64,000 nt of DNA from Phaseolus vulgaris (taxonomy: Eukaryota; Streptophyta; Magnoliopsida; Fabales; Fabaceae), in contig NC_023755.2 of NCBI RefSeq assembly GCF_000499845.2, forward strand, positions 32,575,753 through 32,639,752, in the 5' to 3' direction. How positions within the stretch are numbered: position 1 is the first letter of the stretch; each line of letters opens with the position of its first letter. Positions 23,646-36,552 of the stretch are shown one piece after another. The notes beneath the pieces were generated by a model. It was not told the DNA's origin, made no database searches, and saw only the letters and a program-made list of their open reading frames with translations. The translations under genes and the position numbers were made by a program.

Positions 23646-23999
23646 ACCCTATAAAAAATAAAAATTAATTTTAGAAAAAAATAATTAATTATTATATTAA
23701 ATAAATTATATATTATTTATACGTTAAATTTTTTATATTTAAATTAATTTTATTTATTAATAAAAAATTATAAATTAATTTTTAAATTGATATCTAATTA
23801 ATTATTAATATATTATTTCATATTTTAAAATTAATAACTAAAATCATAAATACTAATGTTTATAAATTTTAGTTAATAGTAAAAATTACTTTAATACAAT
23901 AATTTTTTTAATTTATAAAATACTATCTAATTTAATTAATATAATAATTAATTATTTTATTTATAAAATTATTTTTTATTTAATAATTTTCTAATAGTG
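23646..23999. mobile_element. CACTA-type MITE, left end eroded
   Basis: The right end TTTAATAATTTTCTAATAGTG (ends 23999) complements the consensus CACTATTAGAAAATTATTAA. The left end is eroded (CCCTATAAAAAATAAAAATT), but both ends then share a further AATTAATTATTATATTAA in inverted order. Same family style as the elements at 18402 and 26157. Confidence 0.6.
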
Positions 24000-26156
24000 A
24001 CATGAGCAAAATATCCTGATAAATAAGTCCAGGTTCCCTACTTATTATTCAATCTCTATGGAATATTTAAGATTTTTTTATAAATCATATATTTATATAA
24101 CTTCTTTTGATGAAAAAACATAAATAAAAAGAGAAATAAAAAAGATAAAAATAAAATTATGTAAGATATACAATTAGAAAAAAATATCATAAATAGTATT
24201 ATATATATACAAAGGAAATAATAAACGAACTCAACTTATTACACTCTTAGCATATATATTTTTTACAATGTGAACAAACAAAAATCATAATATAAACGAC
24301 TTTAAAAACAATATAATTAAAATTAATAAACTTATTATAAGAATAATTTATAAGTAAACAAGTACATATATTTCTCTCTCTTTACACTAATTCGTGGTAC
24401 ATACAATTGATTCTTTTATATTTGAATTGAATTTGAAAGTAAAACATGATACATTTAGGTGGATGTTAGTAATTAATTAGTATTAATAGCTATGAATAAT
24501 GTTTTGTTTACTTCCCTTTTATTTATAATTAAGCAAGTACGTAGTAGTAACTACTTAGAGCATGGTTCTGTGCTTCATAGTTACTTCTTTTTTTACACTT
24601 AGCTTTAATCCACTATATGGATAAATTAAGTTAATACTATGTCCAATTTCGGATCCTTTCTAATTGGGAAAGGGTGTTGCTTTTTATGGAGAGGAAAACA
24701 GTTAATTATATGTTTAGAGACACTTTAGGCATGTAATATAAATCATATATGATAAAATTTTAAGAATTAGTATTATTATTTTAAACAGATTATTTCTATA
24801 TATATATACATATATATATATCTTAAAAAACACTATTTTTTTTGAATTAGTTACTTACTTGAATGACGATTTTTTTCCAAAAGTACTATTTAGTTTTTGC
24901 TTGATTGAAAATAATTTATTTGACCAAAAATTAAATTGAAAACAACTTTGGCTATTATCTCAACTTTGTCTGAATAATAGATATCTCACTTGAAAGAAAA
25001 TTATGTACATTTTCATTATTCAATACAAAAACAACTCATTTTTCAAAGAATTCAAATTCAAAACTTACACTTCAATTAAACAACTTTAATTAAATTCAAT
25101 TTCTATATATACTTAATCTAATTTGATCCAACAAAGTTTATATATACTTAATCTTTATTCAAATCAAAATCTCTCATAATGAAATAAAAGTAAAATCAAA
25201 ATAGTTTAAACTCAAACTCCAATACAAGAACATTGATAAACACTTCCCAACAATCTTTCTAATATTAAATCATAATTAATATATCACAATTATCATTTCT
25301 AAAACACAAAAGTCAACAATACACATCAAAATACTATTCCTACATAAAATATATGAATGTAACTAAGTCATTCAGATAATCTAGATCTTCTACCTTGTTA
25401 TCAATATTTAACTAAATTTTCTTATCTCAAAACTCCATCTATTTCATCCAAATTCCAACAAGTCTTGGGCTTTAGGATATGAAGCTCAAACTTATTCATA
25501 CAAATCCTAATAATCAAACTGAAGATATCATTACAATTTCAAATTAGTAGATTCATCTTTATCCATTACATCCCACATGCAATTTTCTACTTTTAGATTG
25601 CAAACAACCTAACATGCATGAAAAATAACAACGAGAAACTTACTCCATACCGAATTTTAATTGGTAAATTATCTTCTTTTATTTGGTAATATCCCTATAA
25701 CAAACATAAATCTTGAAATGATAAATTGATCCTAAGAAACATAAAAAAAAGACAAAAAGTATATTTGTAAAGAAGTGGTATTTTTTTATAAAATTTAAAT
25801 AGTTAATTTTTTTATTTATAAACTTTTTAACTTGACTAATAAAATATTAAAAAAAAACACCTCATTTAAATCACTATAATCTTAGACAAGTTAATTGAGT
25901 AGTTACACTTAACCTAAGAAAGAAAAAGGCATAAAAAAAGTAAAACAAGAAAAAATAGCAATTTTTTTAAAAAGAAATTACAATATATGAGTATTCTAAT
26001 TTTATTTAATATAATCTATATAACTAAAATAAAATTAGTTTTTTTTAATATTTACAATTGCGTATACTTTTAGTTCCAATAAAAATAATTATTGATTTTA
26101 AATTTATAATATTTTACATTTTGAGGACGGTTAAATATTATATAATAAAATTATAT
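24000..26156. other. AT-rich intergenic DNA
   Basis: No gene recognised. A short (TA)n tract lies near 24799-24822. Confidence 0.5.
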
Positions 26157-27124
26157 CATTATTAGAAAATCATTAAATAGAAACTAATTTTAGAGAAAAA
26201 ATATAATGAATTACTATATTGACTAAATTTGGTAAGGCGCGGGATGGTGGTTGAAAACCCTGCATGTTGCTTGTGTGGGAAGGTCGATGAGTCGTCGAGT
26301 CACTTGTTCGCCGTTTGTGACTTTGTTTGGAGGGTCTGATGCCTTTGCTTTGAGTGGCTTGGAGTGTCGTTCGTAATCCATTTGGATCCAATGCAAAATT
26401 TTATTCAATTCAGGTTGAGTCAGGCATCTGTTTCGGTTAATGATGTTTGGGGGGCAATTTGGGTTGGAATTGTGAGTGAAATTTGGAAGCATAGGAACTC
26501 GATCGTTTTTAATGGAGGAGTGGCGGATGTGTTAGAAGTTTTTGCCTCAGCACAAGTAAAGGTGTGGTCTTGGATTGCTGCAAAATCCCGCGAAGTTTAT
26601 TTTTCCTATCCCTGTTGGGTTTTGGATGCTTTGGCCTGTATACGGCTGATTCGGTAAAGCTAGTTAGCGCTTGGTTTGGTTGGTCTTTTGACCGACGATT
26701 TTGAATGTCGAGTTAGGAGTTAAATTGTATGTGTGTTTGTAAAAGGGTTGGACCACCCCTGAAGTGGTTCTCATTTATTGATTTTTTATTACTGATAAAA
26801 AAAAATTACTAAATTAGATATTGTTTTATAGATTGAAAAATTATTGATATCTAGTTTATAAATTTACAAACTAATCTCTAAATTTGTATCTAATTAGTTA
26901 ATTGGTATCTAATTAACTATCAATGATTTAACTACCAATCTTAAAATCTAAAGTAATTGGTAGTTAATTAGATACCCATTTAGAAATTAATTTAGAAATT
27001 TTATTAATAATAAAAACTACTTTAAATACCAGTAATTATTTTTGTCTCTAAAATAATATCTAATTTAGTCATGGCTAATTATTTTTTCTTTAAAATTAGT
27101 TTCTATTTAATAATTTTCTTTAAA
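26157..27124 (+). mobile_element. CACTA-like element interrupted by a LINE
   Basis: Left terminus CATTATTAGAAAATCATTAA then TAGAAACTAATTTTAGAG. The right terminus at about 27085-27124 is its diverged reverse complement (AAAATTAGTTTCTATTTAAT then AATTTTCTTTAAA). Removing the LINE insert (26230-26815 with one duplication copy) rejoins the phrase ACTAAATTAGATATTGTTTT, which fits the family. No transposase is present. Confidence 0.65.
26230..26807 (+). mobile_element. 5'-truncated LINE insertion with target duplication
   Basis: The 8-bp target duplication ACTAAATT occurs at 26222-26229 and 26808-26815, and the insert ends in an A-tract (26797-26805). The 5' part encodes the C-terminal end of L1 ORF2: a zinc-binding motif C-C-L-C ... 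HLFAVC near 26270-26320, then AIWVGIVSEIWKHRNSIVFN and the usual terminal segment, ending at a TAA at 26655-26657. One TGA (26337-26339) interrupts the frame. The 3' UTR (GGACCACCCCTGAAGTGG) leads into the A-tail. This is a classic target-primed, 5'-truncated insertion. Confidence 0.85.
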
Positions 27125-29520
27125 AATAATCATTAATTTTATTTTGTTTGTATAATTTAAAACTAGTATAAAATAACTATAACTAATTTAGTACAAAATA
27201 TCAAACATCAACTAACAAAATAGATTAATTTAAGTTCACAATTCAATTAAATAAATAATTACATATAATTTATTTTAAAACTAATTTATTATGAAAAATT
27301 CATTTAACATTTAGTAAAATTATAAAAAGAAATAGAAATGAAATTACAAGCGTCCAAGTAAATTTTAATTATTTAGAATAAAGAACAATGTTAACAAAGT
27401 AAATTATTTAATAAAAAAAAATGATCTTCTTTTATATTAAATAATCAATATATTACTTAATTAGTATAAAATTATAATAAGAAGTTATGTTTCCATTCAT
27501 TCACTTTAGTATGATTTAGTTATTTCAAAAATATTTTTATGATATATTTTATTATAATAATAAGTTTTTGTAAAAATTCATTTACTAACATACTCATTAA
27601 TATTATTATTGACATTTTGTATGGTTTATTAGTTAATTTTTAAATGGATTCATTAATATTACCGGCGTTTTCTTGTTATATTAGTTAGATTACTGATGAA
27701 ACCCACGAATCCTTGGAGTGTGTAATATTTCCACTAATTTTCAAAAAAAAAACCCTTTTTAATGCATTTAACTTTTACTTATTACTAAAATCATCAATAG
27801 ATATATCCGTTGCTATAAATGTACCGACAGAACCTTATTTCTCGATAAATTTCTATCAATAAATTAACATTTTCTTGAAACATCTTTATAGAACGTCAAA
27901 TTGAAATTTTCCAACTAGAATAAAAGAACAAGTGTTTGATAATGAATATAGAAACTCGAATTTACACCTACGTTTAAATTTAGTCGAGTTATTATTATTC
28001 ATAAAATACAATATATATGCTAATCTTAAACTCATTTTCCTTACAATTATGCATTTTTTAAATGTCTTAGTTTTTTTAATTAAATTTGCAGCAAAATAGC
28101 TAATAAATTATTTAGTATAATTTAGACTATTACATATTCTTTTATTATTTTCCCTAACGAAGGTCATTAACTGTGGTCTCAAGTTACTTTCTGGGTCTCT
28201 CGTGAGTGCATTAATGGAGTGTTGGTGGGGACCTTTGAGTGAGTCTCTCCTTCAGTTCTAAATTCCATATATTCTGGGACCATATTTTGATAATTGCAAT
28301 GATTTCTTGTGCAAGATGCAATTGCATGATTAGTGTGCCAACTCATTTAACTCTTCCAATGTTTCTCTATAAAAAATGTATCCTAATCATAGATGTTCTA
28401 TGTAAGGAACAACAAGGTGTGTGATTACAACTCCTATAACAAACAAAAGATATTTTTTGTAAGATTTAGTTTTATGTGACAAACAAGAGGATCAAAATAT
28501 ATGATTTAAAAAAAAATATAGATGTTTGTAAATATGTGGAAATAGATTATATATGTTTGTGATAATTTTAAATCCTTGGCATGCATAACTTTTACAATTT
28601 GTAATTGCTAGAAAACTAAACAAGCTTGAATATGATTTTATAGTGAGGTATGGAATAGGTAAGTTTTGATTTTGGTATTGATAATTTTCTTTATTTATAG
28701 TTTTTTAAAAATTTAAAATTAGTACTTTTATGTTTAATATTACATGAAACTTATGAAGTATTTTTGTGTTAAAAAAAGTTTAAATAATCACCTTAAGTGT
28801 TATTGTTTTAATATAATGTATGTATGTATTATGTAGAAAAACTCTTGAAATTTATAAAATAAATGTTGTTATTTTATTTTGAAATAAATATTAGAACTAA
28901 AAATAGTAATTTAAAGCTTTGAAGCAATAAAATTAAAAATAATTTATATAAAATAAAACTAAAATTCATATATTTTACAAGGAGTTTTATTTAGATTTAA
29001 TTGATGAGAAACACGAAAAAAAAAATTGACCAAAACAAAAACTTGTTATGCTAAAAATATATTTTAAAAAATAATCATTGCACAATTGGTTTTTTATTTT
29101 TAACTTTCCAAAAGTTAAATTACCACAAAACGTCAGATTTTTTTAATATACGCTATCTTAAATTAAAGATAAGAATATTATTAAGTAAAAAAGTTAAAAT
29201 AGAAAACCATTTATAACTTATTGTTCCATGATGACTAATAAATAGTTATTCTTATTTATTTCCAAAAGAGTGTCAGCAATAAATATTTTATTATCTTAAT
29301 TCCACCCATTTGATTGAGACATATATTAAGAAATAATAATAGTAATAATAAATACATAACACATTTAAAAAGTTTAAACCCTCTAAAATAAGAAGTACAC
29401 ATGATAAAATACAAAACTATAGTTATTTACTGAAAAACAACATATTATCATAATAAAACAACCTATAAAGTGATTTTATAGAAAGTAAGATTATTTTAAA
29501 AATCATGAAGAAAAAATCAT
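27125..29520. other. AT-rich intergenic DNA upstream of the phosphatase gene
   Basis: No gene recognised. The final part probably contains the distal promoter of the PP2C gene. Confidence 0.5.
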
Positions 29521-30334
29521 AAAGCTTGGGAGAAATTTATCTGCATTACCTCTTCCTGATGTATTACTGTCTTTCTCTGTCTGCTGTCTATGCAATCAAT
29601 AAATTCACACAGCACACACCACACACCACACCACACCACCTCCCTCCCTCTTTCTTAACTCCATCACTTCATTCCCTTCTCTTCTCTCATCAACCTTGCC
29701 AACAAAGGTGATCAATGTATTTCCACCATTTCTATCTTCCTTTCTTTTCCCACTTTTTCAATCATTCAGTTCTTCTTCTCTTCCTAATTGCTTCCATCTA
29801 ACACTTTATTGTATCTACTCTATCAACTTCTTTGCTTTCTTTTCGAGACAAAACCACCAATGCGGATGCAGGATCTGCATGTTCACTTTCTCTGCCTTCA
29901 CACACTTCATTTCAACTTAACTCAGACAATTAAAAAGAAAAATCATTTTTTTTTCTCTTTTTTTTTTACTTTACTTTGTGTCTTTGATTCCTAGCTCTGA
30001 GCTGGGCTATTCATACTTCGCTTGCAACAAATTCTGCTGTGTTGTTGTAGATATTATTGTAATAAATTGTATAATTTTGGGGTGATTTTGATCCTTGTTG
30101 AATTGTTCACTAAGTCATTTCTCGGTCTCCTATTGCGACATTTGTTGTTTTCTTTTGCTTGTTATTATGATATTAACGTAGGGTTTACTTGATTGTTCTC
30201 TCTGTGATTCTTGGTTGACGAGATCATGTCATACCTTTATTTCGTCCTTTTCTGCTTTTACGTTATTCACTTTATCTCTTGTATTTCTCTGCTCAGGCAA
30301 ACCAGAGTTTGTTTGTACTGCTTTTCCTGCTTTA

Positions 30335-30366
<32 letters not shown>

Positions 30367-31312
30367 TAAGATCTTTTACCAAGTTTTCTGCTCTACCTGG
30401 TTGCAGAGGAGAAGCCGGAAAAAGGCTTAGAAAAGCAGAGTTTGTAACTACATACGCTTTTGGTCACGGAAAGTTATTCCCATTCAGCTGTTGATCTCAT
30501 TCAGGTTAGTTAATCAAGTATGTTTGGCTAATTCTATACCTGTATTTTTCTCATTTCTTCATCATACAGTTAGATGTTTTTCACCTCTTTGAGGAAAATT
30601 GAATAAAATATCAAAAGGGTGTTTTGGTTTTCAATTGGAAACTCCATGGTCTTGATATATACTTGATCCTGAATTCTATAAAGATACAAATTCTAGGAAA
30701 AGGCAAGGTAGAGATTGTGGTGCTCTACCCGTTTGAAATTTGAAGATAGATTGGAGTAGGAGCGGTCTGGTGTGTTCACTGTCTTAGTTTACTTCAAAAA
30801 AAATTTATATCACAGTTTTTTTATTTAATTATTTCAATCTCTTCATTTCGATGCCGTCAATGTGAATCCTGACGAAACACAAATGTCCGGACAGAATTTT
30901 AGTATATTCAATTACTTGTTCACATGTTAGGATTTTTATATGCCTATTTGTTCGGGTTTTTGAGTCTTTCCTTCGTTTTGTTTTTTAATTCTTTACATGC
31001 AACAAGGGCTTGATTCTTTCAAAATCATATATTAGCGATAAAAATTAATTTGTCTTCTTTTGTTCAGCTGGTTTCACTATCCATTTGTTTAGCTTCCGGC
31101 AAATTGTGCTTTTGACCAAGTACCAAAGACCTCGGTTTTCAACTTCAAGGTTTATACTGTCTAACACTTCTATATGTTAGAGAATCTTTGGAGTGAGGAC
31201 GGTTTACTCAGTTGACTAAAGTTGGAATCTGAGTTTGATATGAGATCTATAGTGAAAAGGGAAGGAACTTGACATTATTTTCACCTGATGTCTTCATTCT
31301 TGAACTGAGCAA
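29521..31312 (+). other. Probable 5' leader region of the PP2C gene
   Basis: From about 29,560 the composition shifts to pyrimidine/CA-rich sequence (CACACCACACCACACC, CTTCTCTC), typical of plant 5' UTRs. It carries candidate splice donors such as CAAAG|GTGATC near 29707 and CATTCAG|GTTAGT near 30504. I infer one or more leader introns before the ATG at 31313. Several short upstream ATGs are present. Exact transcription start and introns cannot be fixed from sequence alone. Confidence 0.4.
30338..30367 (+). repeat. (CT)n microsatellite in the PP2C leader
   Basis: A run of CT dinucleotides with one TTT interruption. GA/CT tracts in plant leaders are often promoter-proximal and variable. Confidence 0.8.
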
Positions 31313-33742
31313 ATGGGCTGTTGTGTTTCAACAAGTAGTCAGAGTACTCGTACTACCAGGAGCACTGGAGACACAAACGTTCCGACGTGTCTAGAAATAG
31401 GATTCTGTGGTCAAAAGAGTGTGAGGAGAACATCCTCTGATCATGTGGTCTATCTGCACCAATTACCATCCTTACCCAACAGAATTTTCACCAATGGAAA
31501 GAGCAGATCTTCTTGCATATTTACACAGCAGGGTCGTAAGGGTATTAATCAGGACGCCATGATTGTATGGGAAGTAAGTATGCACATCTTATAGTGTTGA
31601 GGATGTATTCTTCTCATTGACTAAAGGATGATCTAGTTAATTTAAGAAGTTGACATTCATGGTTTGGACCTTTATTTCTGTAGGATTTCATTTCGGAAGA
31701 TGTGACCTTTTGTGGTGTCTTTGATGGCCATGGTCCACACGGTCACCTTGTTGCACGCAAAGTCCGGGAAGCCTTGCCACTCAAACTGCTTTCATTTTTG
31801 CATTCCTCCGAATCAGGGCAAAATGGTTCAGGTAAAACTTGTTTCAGAGGCAGCATGAAGCCTGAAAATGGAGAGTCTGAGAAAGATGTTACTGCTGAAG
31901 ATAAACTGAGTTCTATGTGGAGAGAAGCTTTCATGAAGGCATACAAGGCTATGGATAAAGAGCTGAGGTCTCATCCAAATTTGGACTGCTTTTGTAGTGG
32001 GAGCACAGCTGTCACTGTAGTGAAACAGGTATATCAACTAGCAGCATCTATCCTCAAGTTTCCTTTTCATTTTGCACATCTTTTATTTTCTTCATTTTCC
32101 AGGGTTCAAATTTATTCATGGGCAATATTGGGGATTCCCGAGCAATCATGGGATCCAAGGACAGCAATGACGTCATGGTGGCAATTCAGTTGACCATTGA
32201 TTTGAAGCCTGATTTGCCAAGTGTGTTATATACCTTGATCATTCATCCTATCTATTTCCAATCTGTGTTTTTGCTGAATGTAAACATGTTCAATTTTGAT
32301 GCAAATTCATATAGGAGAAGCAGAAAGAATCAAACGATGCAAGGGTAGGGTGTTTGCATTACAAGATGAGCCAGAAGTTCATAGGGTATGGTTGCCTTTT
32401 GATGATGCACCAGGATTAGCAATGGCTCGAGCATTTGGCGATTTTTGCTTGAAGGAATACGGTGTGATTTCTATACCTGATTTTTCTCATCGGTTACTAA
32501 CAGACAAAGATCAGTTCATTGTTCTTGCCTCGGATGGGGTAAGAATTTTCAATTTCGTATTTAGTTTTATTTGTTCATTCATCTTTTTTATACTATAGAA
32601 TATTGTTTCATTAATTTTTCTATGAATGTAATGTCAAAAGAAATGTTAAAATATGTTCCACAAGTGAAGTTCATCACAACTGAAAATATGCTGCAAGTTT
32701 GCAACTCTTTTCAAATGGCATGGTGTTTCTTGTTTAGGTCTGTGTGAAAGGCATCAGAATTGTCAAGTAACTTTAAACTGTGTAGAACCTATTGTTTTCT
32801 CTACATACTAATTCTGTCGTTTGTAAACAGGAAAAACATGTAGCCGTTAAGATAATTAAACATCCAGCAGTGGTATTGTAAGTCTAATATAATAGAAGTG
32901 AACTGCATTGTGCAAGATATGGTAATAAGAAAAAGGCTTATAGTACATTCTCACTTTTGATGAAGATACAGTATGCATTGCTGAAGTGGAGTTTGCATAG
33001 TCTGCAAAATCGTCTATCCCATTCCTACCATATATAATATAATACTTTCACCACTGGACAAAATTGTACATATTGCAATTGTTAGAGCACTCTATTATTG
33101 ATTCCCTGCTTTCCTGTGGCTGTTGACTTTTCTATAATAGTTAACTTTAGAGCATCTGGTTTGCTTTATTTTGATGCTACGATCCACCTTTCAGAAAATT
33201 AATGCTAGGTTTGAAAACTCATATTTTCCTGAGCCCTGATAACTATATCTCATTGTTTTATGTAGATCTGGGATGTCTTAAGCAATGAAGAGGTGGTTGG
33301 GATAGTATCTTCAGCACCAACTCGATCATCAGCAGCAAGGCTTCTGGTGGATTCGGCGGCTCGAGAGTGGAAACTTAAATATCCTACTTCAAAAGTGGAT
33401 GACTGTGCTGTTGTGTGCCTATTTCTGGATGGAAAAATGGATTCAGAATCTGATTGTGATGAGCAATGCTTCTCTTCTGCTATCATCCCGAGCAACCATT
33501 CAGTTAATCTGGTTGAGACAGATGATGGTCAAAAGTCTGAGCCAACTTTGCAAAGGAACTTTACTGTGAGATCCTCAGAAGAACATGGCCCCTACGGAGG
33601 AAGAGGAGGAGTATCTGTTGATGTTGTTGAAGATGGAACATCAGGGCCTGAAGATCAAAACTGGTTAGGTTTGGAGGGTGTGACACGAGTAAATTCACTG
33701 GTTCAACTTCCTAGATTTTCTGAGGAAAAGCCAAACTGTTGA
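31313..33742 (+). CDS. Protein phosphatase 2C, clade E-like, five exons
   Basis: Exons 31313-31573, 31684-32028, 32103-32220, 32315-32538 and 33266-33742 join in frame with GT-AG introns into 474 residues. It is a metal-dependent Ser/Thr phosphatase. The N-terminus MGCCVS is a myristoylation/palmitoylation signature, so membrane anchoring is likely. PPM motifs visible: GINQDAM (exon 1 end), FDGHG (100-104), GNIGDSRA (209-216), LAMARAFGD (276-284), ASDG (313-316) and KVDDCAVVCLFLD near residue 367. Residues ~110-170 hold a Ser/Gly/Glu-rich insert seen in this plant clade. The exon 3/4 joint rebuilds the family phrase LPREAERIKRC across a split codon. The C-terminal ~90 residues are a polar tail ending in EEKPNC. 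The specific paralogue is not assigned. Confidence 0.92.
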
Positions 33743-34085
33743 GTTATGTTTGTTTGGTGGGTTTGTAATGCATGTTGCTACTAAGTGAATTCAACAAAGA
33801 AATTCTCTCTATGGATTAATAAGAAAATGATGCTTAATTAAGGTCACCAAAAAAATGGATTCAGCATCTAGTATTACTAAATATCAAACATGAATGCCAC
33901 AGTCCACAAGCTAGCAAGTGTGGTTTGAAAGTGACATTCCTATTTCGCATACAAACGAACTCGATCTATGAAATTTGAAGGCCACGGCTACTGCAAAGAA
34001 TACTCTGTTATAATCCATCGTTAGAGAATTTTTCAAGCTCAAGCATGCTATGTTGAGAGTTCATTTCAAAACTTTTGTTACTTTC

Positions 34086-34137
<52 letters not shown>

Positions 34138-34669
34138 CCACTTCTCATTACTACTTAGGATATGTTGGAGGGTTTATTTATGATTTATCTTTATATTTTT
34201 TTAAGGCATAAACACTTATAGTGTTTAGAACACTTTTTAAAAATATTGTATGGAATCTCTATAAGGATTTTTTTTTAAAATTTATTTTACTAACTTTTCC
34301 TTGTAATCTTTTTAAAATAACTAGTCTGAAATCTATATGAAAATAATTTATCAATTTTTTTAATGATAAAAGTAATTTATCTACATAATAAGTACTATTA
34401 GTGATAATAAAAAAAGATAAAAAAGATGATGTCACCCTCGCATTCACTTATTTGGAAATAGTCCTTAAAATTAATAGTGAACTCGTGAACCTCCCTCGAG
34501 TTCAGTTTTAATCACACCACTGTGGTAGTTGTATTGAGGTCGTGTTACTACTTCATTTAATTTTAATGATATTTCTAATCAAAGTCGTGCAACCATACAA
34601 CAATTGGCAAATGCTTCCTACACCCAATATTTTTAACATGCACTTAACATAATTTTTTTAATTTCCAAA
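33743..34669. other. PP2C 3' flank and intergenic DNA
   Basis: The 3' UTR probably covers the first ~100 bases (AATAAGAAAATGA near 33817). The remainder is AT-rich with no gene. Confidence 0.5.
34088..34132. repeat. (TA)n microsatellite
   Basis: About 22 perfect TA repeats. Other TA tracts lie at 5922-5958, 35429-35450 and 38597-38625. Confidence 0.95.
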
Positions 34670-34965
34670 AATGCTCTTAATTCTGGAAATAAAAATCCGG
34701 AATAGAAAATAATATATTCCAAAAAAATAAATCCGAAAATGGTTATTGAGTTTCAGAAATAAAAATCTGGAAAAAAATTAAAATTTTATTTCGGACAAAA
34801 AAATCCGGAATTGAAAAATAATACATTTCAGAAAAAAAAATCCTAAAAAAAAATTATTGTGTTTTGGAAATGAAAATCCGGAAACAAAAATGAAAAACCT
34901 ATTCCAGATAAAAAAATCTATAATATAAATTTCTTTTGAGAAAAAAAAATTCAGAACACATATTT
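34670..34965. repeat. Degenerate ~115-bp tandem repeat
   Basis: Roughly two and a half copies built on GGAAATAAAAATCCGGAA and ATTCCAAAAAAATAAATCC, with a spacing of about 112-117 bases (34709 against 34826; 34741 against 34855). Non-coding. Confidence 0.5.
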
Positions 34966-36552
34966 TGAATTTTTTTTAGACAGTTTCGTCTTTTCCGCTA
35001 AATATGGATGCAGTAATATAGCAATTGCCAAAACAATTTTACATAAAATATTTTCAAATAAAATCGTGCCAACAAGACACGATTTATTTAAATATATAAA
35101 TAATTTTTTACCTATTATCATAATATAATAAATAAATTGCACCGTTTTATTAAAAAAAACTATATTTTTCTAGGGTGATGATACACAAATACCCCAATTT
35201 CTACTAAACATATCAATACCAATAATATGACATTTTTATTTTAAAATATGAAATAATTTCAGATGAATCAACTAGAAAATCAAAATCTTATATTTTCTTT
35301 ATTAGGTGTTAGAAAGGGTAGAAAAATTGATTGGTAATATTTATGTATATATTATGTAATATGATTGTTAATATTTATGTATATATTATGTAATTACATA
35401 ATTCCGAATTTTGAGCATTCTCGTATTCATATATATATATATATATATATTTATTGGAATTTTCATTAATTTTTAATATTGTATTATTTTTACTTACATG
35501 GATCTTGATAGAATGTTCAATATATGAAATTGATTTTAACACTTTATTGTATATAATCACATAATGCAACTAAATATACACTTTATTGTATGTAATCACA
35601 TAATTCAACTACTAAGTAGGTTTGGGATATCTAAGTATCTTATGTAGGTGTAATTTATATAGGGATGAAATCCTCTTGATTCATAATGAATCTTTAGGCT
35701 CAAGTCTTTGTAGGCATGTGAAGAGTCTAAAGAAAGAAAAAAAAATATTTTTATTGATATTTTCCTGATTCTTCGTCGTTTTGGGCTCAAGAAATGAAAA
35801 ATGACCAAGAGTTTTAAGAAAGAAAATTCATGTGCTTTTGCTAATATCAACTTGGTTCTATTTGTCCATTAGCCTTCGAGTTTGAGGGAGGACAAGTGAC
35901 AATGAATCATCATGATGGTGCATATTGAGGTATGTGTTTTGACAATATTAACGAAAATTGCATAAAAGAGATGTGTCGTTTTAGAGAGTTAAAATGTTTT
36001 GGCTTTATGATCGTGTCATATGATCGATCTAACAATTGGAAATAGTTGTGAAACTTAGCATGGTTGTTCATATTTGTTTAGAAATATCATGTTAGTCAAA
36101 GTGCAATAGGGTCCTCTTACCATTTCTCTTTGTTTTATAAGTGCCTAGATTTCTTTATAATAATGTGCTTTTGTTAGGTAATCATGTCTTTGTCCATAGT
36201 TATGAGGAGGTGTTGGGTGTAGATGTTGTTGTCTAAGGTAGAGGGCATTGGGAATCATGTTAACAAGTGTGGTTCTAATGGTGATTATGGATCGAGATGC
36301 CCTTTGCTTTAAGCTGTGGTGGTGACATCAATGAGTCATCCAGTTGAGAGAATGACAACAAGGTTACAAAGGAATTGGCTATTGAGAAGGTAGAGAGTAA
36401 GTGATCATTTGTATTGGATGTGTTTGCTAATAACATATGTACATTAGAAAGTTAAGCCGATGACAACATCTTTGTTATCGATAAATGTTGTGTTATCGAC
36501 ATGTTTGTCATGGTTAAGAGGATTCCTTTGAGGACTTCTTTTTATAGTACAC
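34966..36552. other. Intergenic DNA with short local duplications
   Basis: TTATGTATATATTATGTAAT is duplicated at about 35340-35395, and CACTTTATTGTAT plus ATAATCACATAAT is duplicated at about 35540-35600. 35.65-36.5 kb is less AT-rich but has no recognisable domain. It may be internal sequence of the adjacent LTR relic, but I cannot show it. Confidence 0.4.

Noticed and set aside
29526..30494. Several overlapping open frames in CT-rich DNA
   Set aside because: Low-complexity leader sequence of the PP2C gene; no domain or codon structure.
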